From: Oreohelix idahoensis
Lineage: Eukaryota > Mollusca > Gastropoda > Stylommatophora > Oreohelicidae
Assembly: GCA_024509875.1 (NCBI GenBank)
Contig: JAMPIV010018779.1
Span: forward strand, 338,307-402,306
Reading direction: 5' to 3'
Length of the DNA: 64,000 nucleotides
Every line of letters begins with the position of its first letter. The first letter of the stretch is position 1. This document shows, piece by piece, positions 10,164 through 21,431 of the stretch. The notes below the pieces were generated by a model, which made no database searches, was not told where the DNA came from, and was given only the letters and a program-made list of their open reading frames with translations. The translations under genes were made by a program, and so were the position numbers.

Positions 10164-12315
10164 TGTGGTAAAGTGGGATGTTATAAATATTTATAGGGGA
10201 CTTAGTGTACTGACTGAGATCAGCTGTGAAGGTATCTGTATCTAATAGGTGTAGTGTTTTACAGATAACCTTACTTGCTACCACATTATACCTCAGTCAG
10301 AATTATTCTGGAATATTGTGATGACTACGTTAAATGTCTAGGGTTATGTAAATATAGAAGTGTAAGTCACAACAACAACAGACAGATAAACAATTTAATT
10401 TATTCCACCACACTTGACAACACTGTGACACTCACACACATTTAACACTCTATAAGACTATCTTAAATGAGTCACTGGTAAAGTTTCAAATATTTATGTA
10501 TTAATTACTTTCACTATTATATATCCTGATTCAACTACAAAGTGAACCAGAAATCACATTCAAATGTAATCACAATTTATATGTACAGAATTTATAAATA
10601 TGAACATTGTAGTGACATATTTTATTAATATTATCCTATGTGTGTCAGGGTGTAGTAGTACCACTAGTCGCTATCTGGACCCAGGAGTATGCTGTCAGCC
10701 TCCAGATTCAGCAAAGCTCAGACCAGGTGCTGCTCAATAACTTTAGGACCACGGTCCCTGAAACAAGAAGGTTGTACCTCCTATTTCAGAACTAATCTAT
10801 AATCTATGTCCAGATTGAACACAATACATAACAAACACTGAGTTCAGAGCGGTAGGCCAATTGCTATCTTCATCTGAAACAACTGACACCAGTATACTCC
10901 TCCCTAATGGTTACTACGCCTCTGCAATTCCAGCATTATTTCTTTCTAGTCAATAAGATAGGTGTCAGTGTACTGTTTGGCAATTCCATGTAGTTTTACT
11001 TTCCTCCGACACCTTCTGTTCAGGTTGGAGCACTATATAGGCCTTGCCTCCTGTTCGCTACTGAACCACACACATATACAGACATAAATTATCAATTTAC
11101 ATTCAATTTTCATTAAAAAGATATTGAATATATCAAGCTTACCACAATTCATGGAATAATACACAGTTACGTTGACTGGCAATGAATATAGCACAATTTC
11201 GATCTGCCGATGTCCCAGGCTTTTATTTCGAAAAATATGCACTGGCGCTCAACGCACTGGTTCTTTAGTAAGTTTATTTGAAAATGTGGTGCTGACCTGA
11301 CGCCTCTGATTGACTATATTGGCGGGTCTAACCAATCGTGCCATGTTTACACAGCTTTTCAAAAAAAGTACCCTTCCTTCCGTCTCCCCTAACAACAAAA
11401 GATAGTATTTATAGCCCGACTAATCGTGTTTAGCCTTACATTTACTTCTATCCAATCAAATAGGATTTAACATGGGGACCTATTTCCCGTACAATGGTGG
11501 TTTTAAAATCTGCCACTGAGCGATTCTGATTTTGGGGTTGTCTGACACCCTAACTATTTCTTTTGGCTATAATTTGTTAATTCCTAGACTATTTGCATAA
11601 CGTTTAACATATTCTTTGTCAGCAAGTCCTAAGGAACCCAAATATACAAATTTAAAGGAGCTAAGTGGCTGCGTTCAAAATATGCATTTTCTTCTAGGAT
11701 AGTCGTGCTGTTGCCACCTCCTCACTTCCAAACTTTATGGTGTCTGCTGTACTGTCATACTAATGTCAGGATTTTAGACATAAAACAGTAGAATGTCATG
11801 TTTCCTAATAAGCGTTTTGTAAGTTTTTAAAACCTTACTCTCGTATGGGTAGTGTTTTTTATCACTGTCGATTTGAAAAAAGCTAGTGCTTGTGGCCTTA
11901 CACGCGTGATGGTAGTAATTGTATAGCGAGACGCGTGTTTAGTGTTGTATGCGTCCCGGCTTTCAGCCCTCCCTTTCTTTCTATCCTAAGTCCACCTGTC
12001 TTTCGTTTATGGTAACTTAGTGTATAAAATGACATAAATGGAATATTAAATATAGGTCAGCTTGCGTATCTCAAGGTTTTTCTTAGAAAGGCAGTACACG
12101 TTTTATTGAAGAAAGCGTGTAGTGATGCAGTAGGCTTTTACTATCAACGTGGAACGTTATAATTTGCAGACGAATTAGAAAACAAGGGGGATTTCGAGTA
12201 CAGTCATTGTGACAGCACTGTTCTTTACCATTCTTCTTTCCTTTTATTGAAGTTATTTGTTAGGCTTTACATTTACTTTTTAATTTATATATGTGGATTA
12301 GAATTTCACACGACA
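10164..12315 (-). repeat. 3' LTR of the intact copy (2,152 bp)
   Basis: Co-linear with 16981-19401 except for a 268-bp gap at about 10661 (the partner sequence is 17479-17746) and a few point differences. In the sense orientation it starts TGTCGTGTGAAATTC and ends TTTACCACA. A TATATAAA-like stretch lies near its sense start. Confidence 0.9.
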
Positions 12316-12325
12316 AATTCTCCCC
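12316..12325 (-). promoter_or_regulatory. Polypurine tract of the intact copy
   Basis: On the minus strand AGTGGGGAGAATT immediately precedes the 3' LTR. It lies about 60 bp beyond the pol stop codon. Confidence 0.8.
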
Positions 12326-12385
12326 ACTTAAAACAGACGTTATATGTCAGTCTATAATTCTATATACACATAGAGAAATTTAGTA

Positions 12386-15300
12386 TTATTCCTGGGGCTT
12401 AGAATGATTCTCATCACACGGATGGCGGCTTAAAAAATCCGCTCCCAGATTTGTTTTTCCACTTATATACTCTATGCTAAACTCAAATGGCTGCATCAAT
12501 AATGACCAACGGAGTAATCTAGAATTTTCATGTCTAGCCTGCGCTAGAAACGACAAGGGTTTGTGGTCCGTTTGCAACTTAAATGCCTTCCCATACAGAT
12601 AAATATTGAATTTCTTTATCGCCCATATTACTGCAAGACATTTTTTTTCGCTAGTTGAGTAATTGGTTTCAGCTTTATTCAACTTTCTGCTAGTATATGC
12701 CACTGGGCTTAATTCCCCATCCAATGCATCTGATTTCTGTAGCAAAGTTGCACCTAACCCAATATTACTGGCATCTGTCCTTACTATGAATTCTTGACTT
12801 AAGTCAGGTAATTTCAAAATAGGTTTACCTGTGAGCTTTTCCTTCAATTCTTGGTAAGCCATTTTACATTGGGGTGTCCATGTAATTCGATCTGGATTTC
12901 CCTTACGTGTCAAATCAGTTAACGGTGCACATATGGAATTAAAGTTTTTGATATACTTTTGGTAGAAACCACATAATGAGACAAAGGATCTCACGTCTTT
13001 CTTGGTTTGTGGTCTTGGGGCTTTCCTTAGTTTCTCTAAATTCTTTGGGTCAGGGGTCATGTTTCCCTGATAAACTGTGTGTCCCAGGAACTCTAATTCT
13101 TTACATCCAACACAACATTTAGTTGGTCGGGCTGTCAAATTCGCTTCTCTAAGTCGATTAAACAGCATGTTCAGAGAGTCAATGTGTTCCTCAAATGTTT
13201 CTGTGGCTATAAGGATATCATCCATGAAATTTGTGATGCATGGATTATTCAGAGGGTCCAATAATTTTCTCATCATTCTAGAGAAGACACTAGGCGCATT
13301 CTTCAATCCAAATGGCAATCTGTTAAACTCATAGTGTCCTTCTGAGGTACTAAAAGCTAGGTATGGTCTAACCTCAGGCTTTACTGGAATCTGATAGTAT
13401 CCTTTACTCAGGTCCACTTTTGAGAAATATTTAGCTTTATTTAGCCTGGCAAACAACTGATTTGTATCCGGCAATGGATCCACCTGTCCTTCTGTAATAG
13501 CATTCAGTCTCCTGTAATCTATACAGAGTCTATGTTCTCCAGAGGGCTTCCTTAAGAGTACAACACCGGAACTATACGAAGATTCACTGTGTGAAATAAT
13601 TCCTTCCTTCAACAAATAGTCTATCTCTTCCTTCAAAGCTTTCTCCTTAGCAAAAGGAATCGAATAGGGTTTCATACATACAGGTGTGGGGTCTATCAGT
13701 TTCATATCATATTCCAATAAGTTTGTATGCCCTGGTCGGTCTGTTAACACCTCTGTATGATTATCTAGAACCTGTTGCACTCTCTCTTTCTGAGTTTTCG
13801 TTAAATGTGTACTGATTTTCACCTGTGCCGCTGTCTCACAGGGGTGTAATGGATATTTAAATGATGAAAGTGGTTCCTTTTTCATCTTTATGGCAATGGA
13901 CAAGGTCAACAAGTGTGTCTCTTCCTGATGTTCTCTTTCCAAATATTTCTTCAGGAGATTCACATGATAGATTTTTTCTTTTCCCTTCTTATCTATCTTA
14001 TAATTGGTTCTAGACACCTTCTCTAGAACTGTATATGGACCTTGCCATCCAATTTGTAACTTATTCTGACTACCGGGTAGAAGAAGCAGTACCTTCTCTC
14101 CCACCGCCAAATCTCTGTCTTTAGCTTTCCTGTTATAATAGGCAGCATGTTTCTTCCTGGCTTGTCTCAAATTTTCATTGGCAAGTTTCCAGCCAGTTTT
14201 TAAACGAGTGGTCAGCTCATTCACATATTGGTATGAGGATGTAATATTTTCCTCTGCTTTTTCATCAGTCCACGTTCTTAACAGAGCTTCGAGTGGACCT
14301 TTTATTGGCCTTCCAAACAATAATGTTGCCGGGGCCATACCGGTTGAACTATGGGGTACCTCCCGATAAGCAAAGAGGGCGGCGTGCAGGTACTGGTCCC
14401 ATGTATCTGATTTTTCGTGTGCCAACTTTCTCAGGATTGACATCAACGTGCCATTAAATCTTTCCACTTGGCCGTTCCCTTGTGGGTGGTACACACTACA
14501 ATGGAAGTGTTTGGCCTGGAAGATCCTGAAAACTTCTTCTGTTAGTTTCCCCTTGAACTGAGAGCCATTATCAGTCAAGATTTGATTGGGAAAGCCTAAC
14601 CTTGTGAAAATTATGAGCAATGCCTCTGCCACATGTTTAGAATCAATCGATGACAGGGCTACCGCCTCTCCCCACATAGAACAAGTGTCCACCAGAGTCA
14701 GAATGTAGCTGTTCCTTCTCTTGGTTCGGGTGAGAGGTCCCACAAGATCCACGGCAACTCTCTCAAAGGGTGTTCCCACTATGGGCATTTCCCCCAGAGT
14801 TGCTGGTGCAGTCCAATGTTTAGGTGCTACTCGTTGGCACTCTGGACAGGATTTTACATATCGTTTGATATCTTCAGTTATTCCTGGCCAGAAATAGTGA
14901 CAAGCTATACGCTGTCCTGTTGCGCTGATCCCCATATGACCACTGAAGGGAATCGCATGCCCTAGTTGCAACACTTTAGTCCTATATGAAGTGGGAAGGA
15001 CCAGCTGTCCGTGACCATTGGATTCAGATCCAGCCTTCCTATAAATCAGTTTGTTTTTCATATAAAATTCTCCCTTGCCTGGAGGTGTATGGGTTTTGGG
15101 CAACTTCTTGAAACACGGCTTGAGTGTTTTGTCCTCAGCCTGTGCCTTCCTCATCTCATCTGGATGAGTATTTATTGGATTATCCTCCTCCTTTTTAGAC
15201 TGTGATCTGGTCTGCACTGTTGCCAATATCACAGGTCTCTTGGGATTCCCCAAGAAGACATATCTACACCCCAATATCAGAGGGTAGATTGGCTCATTTA

Positions 15301-16141
15301 TCACTGCTGCTTTTATGATTCCTTCCACATATCGCGTTTTCACCTTTATCCGGGCGACGGGAAGTGTCATGGTAGCTACATCCTTGGCTGCAGTTTGAAT
15401 CTCCACTGTTTCTGTGGTGTATTGATCTGCCTGCACCAGGTGAGAACTCACAACGGAATCGTAATCTAAACCGGTATCATATAAACACCTTATAGTGACA
15501 CCATTACAGATGACATCTTCACACACTGGGGGGTGGTATGGTTCCTGTAGTTCTGCAGGTTTGACCTTTCTTTCCTTTTTCCCAGATGTCATAGCAGCAC
15601 AATGAGGAGGTTTCCTTCTACAATGGTCAGTGTCATGATTGTTCATCTTACAATTTTTACACCACCTTTTCCCTTGGTTGAAAGATTTTCTTTCATCATA
15701 TTTCCTTTCATCGAATTGTGGGGTTTTATTTTTATTGTCATACCGTGGCCTATCAAATTGGTGCTTACCTTTGTTTTGATCTCTAGGATCAAATTTATTA
15801 AAGTTCTGTGGTGCCCTAAAATTTTCTACCTGTTTCTTTTTATTACCTGATACCTCTGCCTGGGCTGCTTGATACCTTTCTGCAACATTTAGCAACTCAC
15901 CCAGCCTCTCTGCACCTTGTTCCATGAGAAACTTTCTCAGGTCTGGAGCCATGGACTCTCTTAATTGTTCTATAAGGACCATTTCCTTAAGATCTTGGGT
16001 TTTCCCCAGAGAAGTCCATTTCTCCAAGTATGTCTCTAACCGTGCAGAGAACTGGTGATAGGTTTCACCTGATAGTAGTTTAGCATTCCTAAATTTTTTC
16101 CTATAAAATTCTGCGTTCTTTTCATATCTTAACAAAAGAGC
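12386..16141 (-). CDS. pol: Gag C-terminus and Pol polyprotein, order PR-IN-RT-RNase H
   Basis: About 1,250 codons open after the TAG at 16142-16144, in the same frame as the upstream gag. Counting from residue 1 at 16135: a CCHC zinc knuckle (CKNCKMNNHDTDHC, 159-172); an aspartic protease (DTG 220-222, ILG about 287); an integrase HHCC zinc-binding module (H393, H400, C430, C433); a DD35E catalytic core (D463, D522, E558); a GPY-type module (699-701). Then come RT (KVDLSKGYYQI with D908, FMDD 970-973) and RNase H (RTDAS..., final DFLSRHP). All catalytic residues expected for these domains appear present. Integrase lies before RT, which separates this from ordinary Ty3/gypsy and matches Gmr1-like elements. 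No separate pol start is needed: gag and pol share one frame, as in many gypsy elements. Truncated copies of the same pol lie at 6590-8511. Confidence 0.9.
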   Translation of the reverse strand, partial: ALLLRYEKNAEFYRKKFRNAKLLSGETYHQFSARLETYLEKWTSLGKTQDLKEMVLIEQLRESMAPDLRKFLMEQGAERLGELLNVAERYQAAQAEVSGNKKKQVENFRAPQNFNKFDPRDQNKGKHQFDRPRYDNKNKTPQFDERKYDERKSFNQGKRWCKNCKMNNHDTDHCRRKPPHCAAMTSGKKERKVKPAELQEPYHPPVCEDVICNGVTIRCLYDTGLDYDSVVSSHLVQADQYTTETVEIQTAAKDVATMTLPVARIKVKTRYVEGIIKAAVINEPIYPLILGCRYVFLGNPKRPVILATVQTRSQSKKEEDNPINTHPDEMRKAQAEDKTLKPCFKKLPKTHTPPGKGEFYMKNKLIYRKAGSESNGHGQLVLPTSYRTKVLQLGHAIPFSGHMGISATGQRIACHYFWPGITEDIKRYVKSCPECQRVAPKHWTAPATLGEMPIVGTPFERVAVDLVGPLTRTKRRNSYILTLVDTCSMWGEAVALSSIDSKHVAEALLIIFTRLGFPNQILTDNGSQFKGKLTEEVFRIFQAKHFHCSVYHPQGNGQVERFNGTLMSILRKLAHEKSDTWDQYLHAALFAYREVPHSSTGMAPATLLFGRPIKGPLEALLRTWTDEKAEENITSSYQYVNELTTRLKTGWKLANENLRQARKKHAAYYNRKAKDRDLAVGEKVLLLLPGSQNKLQIGWQGPYTVLEKVSRTNYKIDKKGKEKIYHVNLLKKYLEREHQEETHLLTLSIAIKMKKEPLSSFKYPLHPCETAAQVKISTHLTKTQKERVQQVLDNHTEVLTDRPGHTNLLEYDMKLIDPTPVCMKPYSIPFAKEKALKEEIDYLLKEGIISHSESSYSSGVVLLRKPSGEHRLCIDYRRLNAITEGQVDPLPDTNQLFARLNKAKYFSKVDLSKGYYQIPVKPEVRPYLAFSTSEGHYEFNRLPFGLKNAPSVFSRMMRKLLDPLNNPCITNFMDDILIATETFEEHIDSLNMLFNRLREANLTARPTKCCVGCKELEFLGHTVYQGNMTPDPKNLEKLRKAPRPQTKKDVRSFVSLCGFYQKYIKNFNSICAPLTDLTRKGNPDRITWTPQCKMAYQELKEKLTGKPILKLPDLSQEFIVRTDASNIGLGATLLQKSDALDGELSPVAYTSRKLNKAETNYSTSEKKCLAVIWAIKKFNIYLYGKAFKLQTDHKPLSFLAQARHENSRLLRWSLLMQPFEFSIEYISGKTNLGADFLSRHPCDENHSKPQE

Positions 16142-16792
16142 CTACTTTAGCATGTCATAATTTTCCTGATCACCTCTGCTCATTTTGGCAAAAACTTCAT
16201 AAGCTGCCCCACGAAGCCCTTGAGATAACTTTAAGCTCCACCTTTCTCTCTCTAACCCATATGTGGTAGCTAATAGTTCATATCTATTTAGATAGCTCTC
16301 AATATCATCATCTTTCTCAACAAAATGATCTAAATGAAAATTCATAGCTGAGGTTGAGGCTCCCTGGCTAGCAGTGGCATCAGAGGTAAAGGGACTGGCA
16401 CCATTTTCAGGAGCATGGCCTTGAAACTCAAACTCCCTTAGTCGTAACTCATGTTCCCTTTGTAATCTCTTCTTCTCCTTTTCTGCTTCCCTCTCTGCAG
16501 TCAATCTTCTTTCTTCTGCTTCCCTTTCTGCAGCCTGTCTTCTTTCCTCGGCTTCCAATGCTTTAGCCTCTTTGTCAGCCTCAATCTGCAACCTCTTAGC
16601 CTCAGCCTCAATCTGCAACCTCTTAGTCTCAGCCTCTAACTTTCTTTCGGCCTCTTTTTCTAATCTTCTTTCTTCCCGTTCAATATATTTGTCACATTCA
16701 GCAGTGACATAAGCAATCATAATTTGCCCGTCCATTCCTAACTCTTTCGCAGTCTGTACAGCAGCAGATCGAAATTTGGCCAGGTCCGCCAT
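16142..16792 (-). CDS. gag: Gag N-terminal part, ended by an in-frame TAG
   Basis: The frame starts at ATG 16792 (MADLAKFRSAAVQ) and runs 216 codons. Residues about 35-110 are a highly charged Glu/Lys/Arg-rich coiled coil with heptad-like AEAKRLQIEA repeats. The last part (HFVEKDDDIESYLNRYE..) resembles the start of the retrotransposon gag capsid domain. The TAG at 16142-16144 lies inside that domain, where relatives have an AAG-type Lys codon, and the frame then continues without a shift into RYEKNAEFYRKKFR. I read this as one nonsense mutation in an otherwise complete gag-pol of about 1,468 codons. Programmed readthrough is less likely because the stop is not at the gag-pol border. Confidence 0.85.
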   Translation of the reverse strand: MADLAKFRSAAVQTAKELGMDGQIMIAYVTAECDKYIEREERRLEKEAERKLEAETKRLQIEAEAKRLQIEADKEAKALEAEERRQAAEREAEERRLTAEREAEKEKKRLQREHELRLREFEFQGHAPENGASPFTSDATASQGASTSAMNFHLDHFVEKDDDIESYLNRYELLATTYGLERERWSLKLSQGLRGAAYEVFAKMSRGDQENYDMLK

Positions 16793-16957
16793 TTTCTAAC
16801 AGGTAAATTTATATAATGTCTAACTAAACAATACACTCTGATATTACTTATCCAAAGACACCACAGGCACTGAGAGCTCAACGTTATTTATTTTCACCCA
16901 AGGATACCTTTTAATTCTTATTATTCCCAATATCTATAACAGGAGAGAGTTCAATAT

Positions 16958-16975
16958 CCCGAGAGCGAGACCCCA
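16958..16975 (-). promoter_or_regulatory. Putative tRNA primer-binding site
   Basis: On the minus strand, TGGGGTCTCGCTCTCGGG starts 5 bases after the 5' LTR end (16981). The TGG start and the position fit a primer-binding site. I cannot name the tRNA. Confidence 0.5.
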
Positions 16976-16980
16976 ATATA

Positions 16981-19401
16981 TGTGGTAAAGTGGGATGTTA
17001 TAAATATTTATAGGGGACTTAGTGTACTGACTGAGATCAGCTGTGAAGGTATCTGTATCTAATAGGTGTAGTGTTTTACAGATAACCTTACTTGCTACCA
17101 CATTATACCTCAGTCAGAATTATTCTGGAATATTGTGATGACTACGTTAAATGTCTAGGGTTATGTAAATGATGAAGTGTAAGTCCCAACAACAACAGAC
17201 AGATAAACAATTTAATTTATTCCACCACACTTGACAACACTGTGACACTCACACACATTTAACACTCTATAAGACTATCTTAAATGAGTCACTGGTAAAG
17301 TTTCAAATATTTATGTATTAATTACTTTCACTATTATATATCCTGATTCAACTACAAAGTGAACCAGGAATCACATTCAAATGTAATCACAATTTATATG
17401 TACAGAATTTATAAATATGAACATTGTAGTGACATATTTTATTAATATTATCCTATGTGTGTCAGGGTGTAGTAGTACTATGAGGTAATACTGGTTTTGT
17501 TTTTCAAGCTATGTTGTTATTTGTCATCATGACTTCAAGTGTTTGTTTATCTGGGAAATAGTATGGGGAAAAAGTTCACAGTTCCTGTCAATTTAAACAA
17601 GGTATTGTCCCTCTTTTTTATTAAAATGTCAATTTTTGAGGGGACACATAATGTTGAGCTCCACTGGCCACAGAGGCTTAACTTTCGTGATGGCGGCAGG
17701 AAAAGACTCCTCTGCTCGATTGCTCCCCTGTGTTCTGGAGACACCTCACTAGTCGCTATCTGGACCCAGGAGTATGCTGTCAGCCTCCAGATTCAGCAAA
17801 GCTCAGACCAGGTGCTGCTCAATAACTTTAGGACCACAGTCCCTGAAACAAGAAGGTTGTACCTCCTATTTCAGAACTAATCTATAATCTATGTCCAGAC
17901 TGAACACAATACATAACAAACACTGAGTTCAGAGCGGTAGGCCAATTGCTATCTTCATCTGAAACAATTGACACCAGTATACTCCTCCCTAATGGTTACT
18001 ACGCCTCTGCAATTCCAGCATTATTTCTTTCTAGTCAATAAGATAGGTGTCAGTGTACTGTTTGGCAATTCCATGTAGTTTTACTTTCCTCCGACACCTT
18101 CTGTTCAGGTTGGAGCACTATATAGGCCTTGCCTCCTGTTTGCTACTGAACCACACACATATACAGACATAAATTATCAATTTACATTCAATTTTCATTA
18201 AAAAGATATTGAATATATCAAGCTTACCACAATTCATGGAATAATACACAGTTACGTTGACTGGCAATGAATATAGCACAATTTCGATCTGCCGATGTCC
18301 CAGGCTTTTATTTCGAAAAATATGCACTGGCGCTCAACGCACTGGTTCTTTAGTAAGTTTATTTGAAAATGTGGTGCTGACCTGACGCCTCTGATCGACT
18401 ATATTGGCGGGTCTAACCAATCGTGCCATGTTAACACAGCTTTTCAAAAAAAGTACCCTTCCTTCCGTCTCCCCTAACAACAAAAGATAGTATTTATAGC
18501 CCGACTAATCGTGTTTAGCCTTACATTTACTTCTATCCAATCAAATAGGATTTAACATGGGGACCTATTTCCCGTACAATGGTGGTTTTAAAATCTGCCA
18601 CTGAGCGATTCTGATTTTGGGGTTGTCTGACACCCTCACTATTTCTTTTGGCTATAATTTGTTAATTCCTAGACTATTTGCGTAACGTTTAACATATTCT
18701 TTGTCAGCAAGTCCTAAGGAACCCAAATATACAAATTTAAAGGAGCTAAGTGGCTGCGTTCAAAATATGCATTTTCTTCTAGGATAGTCGTGCTGTTGCC
18801 ACCTCCTCACTTCCAAACTTTATGGTGTCTGCTGTACTGTCATACTAATGTCAGGATTTTAGACATAAAACAGTAGAATGTCATGTTTCCTAATAAGCGT
18901 TTTGTAAGTTTTTAAAACCTAACTCTCGTATGGGTAGTGTTTTTTATCACTGTCGATTTGAAAAAAAGCTAGTGCTTGTGGCCTTACACGCGTGATGGTA
19001 GTAATTGTATAGCGAGACGCGTGTTTAGTGTTGTATGCGTCCCGGCTTTCAGCCCTCCCTTTCTTTCTATCCTAAGTCCATCTGTCTTTCGTTTATGGTA
19101 ACTTAGTGTATAAAATGACATGAATGGAATATTAAATATAGGTCAGCTTGCGTATCTCAAGGTTTTTCTTAGAAAGGCAGTACAAGTTTTATTGAAGAAA
19201 GCGTGTAGTGATGCAGTAGGCTTTTACTATCATCGTGGAACGTTATAATTTGCAGACGAATTAGAAAACAAGGGGGATTTCGAGTACAGTCATTGTGACA
19301 GCACTGTTCTTTACCATTCTTCTTTCCTTTTATTGAAGTTATTTGTTAGGCTTTACATTTACTTTTTAATTTATATATGTGGATTAGAATTTCACACGAC
19401 A
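16981..19401 (-). repeat. 5' LTR of the intact copy (2,421 bp)
   Basis: Full-length LTR, TGTGGTAAAG at 16981 to CACACGACA at 19401 on the plus strand. It holds the 268 bp absent from the 3' LTR. Open frames inside it are short and are shared by both LTRs as non-coding sequence. Confidence 0.9.
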
Positions 19402-19882
19402 CACACATAGGATAAGAATAATAAAATATGTCAATACAAAGATTATATTTATAAACTGTGTACATACTACTTGTAATTACATTTGATTGTGATTCCTGGT
19501 TCACTGTGTAGTTGAATCAGGATATCCATTATTGAAAGAATCATTACATATATATTTGAAACTTTACACTTGACTCATTTAAGATAGTCTTATAGAGTGT
19601 TATATGTGTGTGAGTGTCACAGTGTTGTAAAGTGTTGTGGAATAAATTAAATTGTTTATCTGTCTGTTGTTGTTGTGACTTACACTTCATCATTTTCATA
19701 ACCCTAGACATTTAACGTAGTCATCACAATATTCCAGAATAATTCTGACTGAGGTATAAATGTGGTAGCAAGTAAGGCCATCTGTAATACACCACACTTA
19801 TTAGATACAGATACCTTCACAGCTGATCTCAGTCAGTACACTAAGTCCCCTATAAATATTTATAACATCCCACTTTACCACA
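19402..19882 (+). mobile_element. Right LTR of the outer copy, second part
   Basis: Resumes the outer LTR after the nested insertion, from CACACATAGGATAAG to TTTACCACA at 19882. It is the reverse complement of the left part of 4128-6582 (about 4156-4590). Confidence 0.8.
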
Positions 19883-21431
19883 AAGCCCCAACGTTTCATC
19901 CACTCTGAAACTTTATCTATTTGATTTTTTAGTTTTTGGTAAACATGGTCCAAGTTTTATCCAGATCGCCAAATGGCACAGTCATCTGCAAATTGTGATA
20001 CTGCATTATTAATGTCGTTAAATTCATCTGCTAAATCATTTACAGCTATAGTGAAAATTGAAGGTGAAATCACTGATCCCTGAGGAATCCCATTCTGTTG
20101 TTCATATATTTCTGACTTATCATTGTTCACCTGTACAGCAAAATACCTGTCCTGTAAAGTGTTTTCTAGATACCTATAGGTTTTACCAGTAATGCCAATC
20201 TTTTTCATTTCGTAAAAGAGCTCCATCTCTCCAGCATTCATCATATGCTCTAGAGACATCCAAAAAGACCGCCACTGTTTTATCTTTTCTCTTGAACCAT
20301 AGCTTTACATTGTGTTCTAATCTTACAAGCTGGTCTACTGTACTTCTGTCTGCTCTAAAACCTGACTGGTTTGGGCTACATAACTGATTTTTTTTCCAGG
20401 TTGAATTTAACTATTTTGTTAACAACAGTTTCCAGTATTTTACCTAGTTGTGATGTTAAGGAGACAGGCCTATATGAACTTACATCATGGGCTTCCTTAT
20501 TTGGTTTTAGGATGGGTACTATCATAGCTACTTTCCATGCTTTTGGTATCTTCCCTAAGCTCCAGATTTTGTTATAAAGGGAAGTTATTATGTTTATAGT
20601 TTTTTTTTGGGTACTTTCTTAAGGATTTCATAACTAAGTATATCTTGCCCTGAGGCAGTATTAGATTTATCTTTTATTGCACTAGTTACTTCTTCCTCTG
20701 TTATATCAGCCTCTAAATAGTTTGTTTCATCTATCTGGTCTGGTAGTTCCTTTGAAAACTGTATCCTAAGTCTTTCTCTCTCTCTCATTTTCTTCCTGTC
20801 CAAGACTACTTTTTGCACTGACTTTATAGAAATACTCAGCAAGGGCATTAGCTCTTTCTTTATCGGTTTCTGCTCTCTTTGGTAGTTTGATTGTTGGCAT
20901 TATTGTTCTCTTATTGTTCCCTTTGATTGCCTTAAGATTTTCCCATACTTCCTTAATTTGAGTGCTAGGTTTAAGTGACTGACAAAACTCCTTCCAGTTA
21001 GTTTCTTTGGCTTTAAATATTATTCTGTTAGATTCATTCCTAATATGTTTATACTCATCATAGTTTTCTTCTGTTCTGTTATTTCTATATTTTTGTAAGG
21101 CCCTTTTTCTTCTCTCATGAATTTCTGCACAGCTTTTATTCCACCAGGTAACTGGTTCTTTATTCCACTGAGTTTTTCTTTGGCTTTTCTATTTATTTAA
21201 TAGGGTTATTTAGTTGAAAGGTTTCTTGGTTCTGGGTGCTGTGGCATATTTTTACAATTTGCAGTATGAGTTGTGTCTTGTATTTTTATTGCTATTTTAA
21301 AATTGTAGGAGCTTCCCAGTTTGCTTTTTTAGTATTAGTCATTGTTTTTTTTTATAAAGTCAAGTAGGCTGGTTTTCTGCATGTGTCTGCATGTTGGGTT
21401 CCACCCTGAAGCACGTAATGATGGTTTTTAC
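19883..21431 (-). pseudogene. Jockey-like LINE, reverse transcriptase region (decayed)
   Basis: Minus-strand pieces in shifting frames spell a Jockey-type ORF2. In order from the 5' side they are a spacer with W-N-K motifs (PVTWWNKSCAEIHERRKRAL near 21100), the RT start (DKSNTASGQDILSYEILKK near 20640), a stretch reading WKVAMIVPILKP and SYRPVSLTSQLGKILE near 20500-20440, GIPQGSVISPSIFTIAVNDL near 20080, and the catalytic FADDCAIW near 19970. Several stops and frameshifts separate them. The frame still makes sense (QKLKNQIDKVSEWMKRWGF) right up to 19883, where the retrotransposon LTR cuts it off. The thumb and 3' end are therefore lost. Non-LTR RT with the FADD form is certain; the clade is inferred from the gag and endonuclease. 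Confidence 0.8.

Larger units (their letters stand above)
10164..19401 (-). mobile_element. Near-intact Gmr1-like Ty3/gypsy LTR retrotransposon (9,238 bp)
   Basis: The element is on the minus strand: 5' LTR 16981-19401, primer-binding site about 16958-16975, gag-pol 16792-12386, polypurine tract 12325-12316, 3' LTR 10164-12315. LTR ends are TGTCG..CCACA. The two LTRs are nearly identical apart from a 268-bp segment missing from the 3' LTR, which suggests recent insertion. The pol order is protease, integrase, RT, RNase H. That order is known for the Gmr1 group of Ty3/gypsy elements and not for typical gypsy elements. It is inserted in the LTR of an older copy of the same family. I cannot find a clean 5-bp target duplication (ATAAC on the left, CACAC on the right). 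Confidence 0.9.

Noticed and set aside
17539..17880. 113-codon frame in the LTR, with related frames at 4766 and 9753
   Set aside because: It recurs only because the LTR recurs. Indels such as the G-run shift it in every copy, so it is not maintained as protein.
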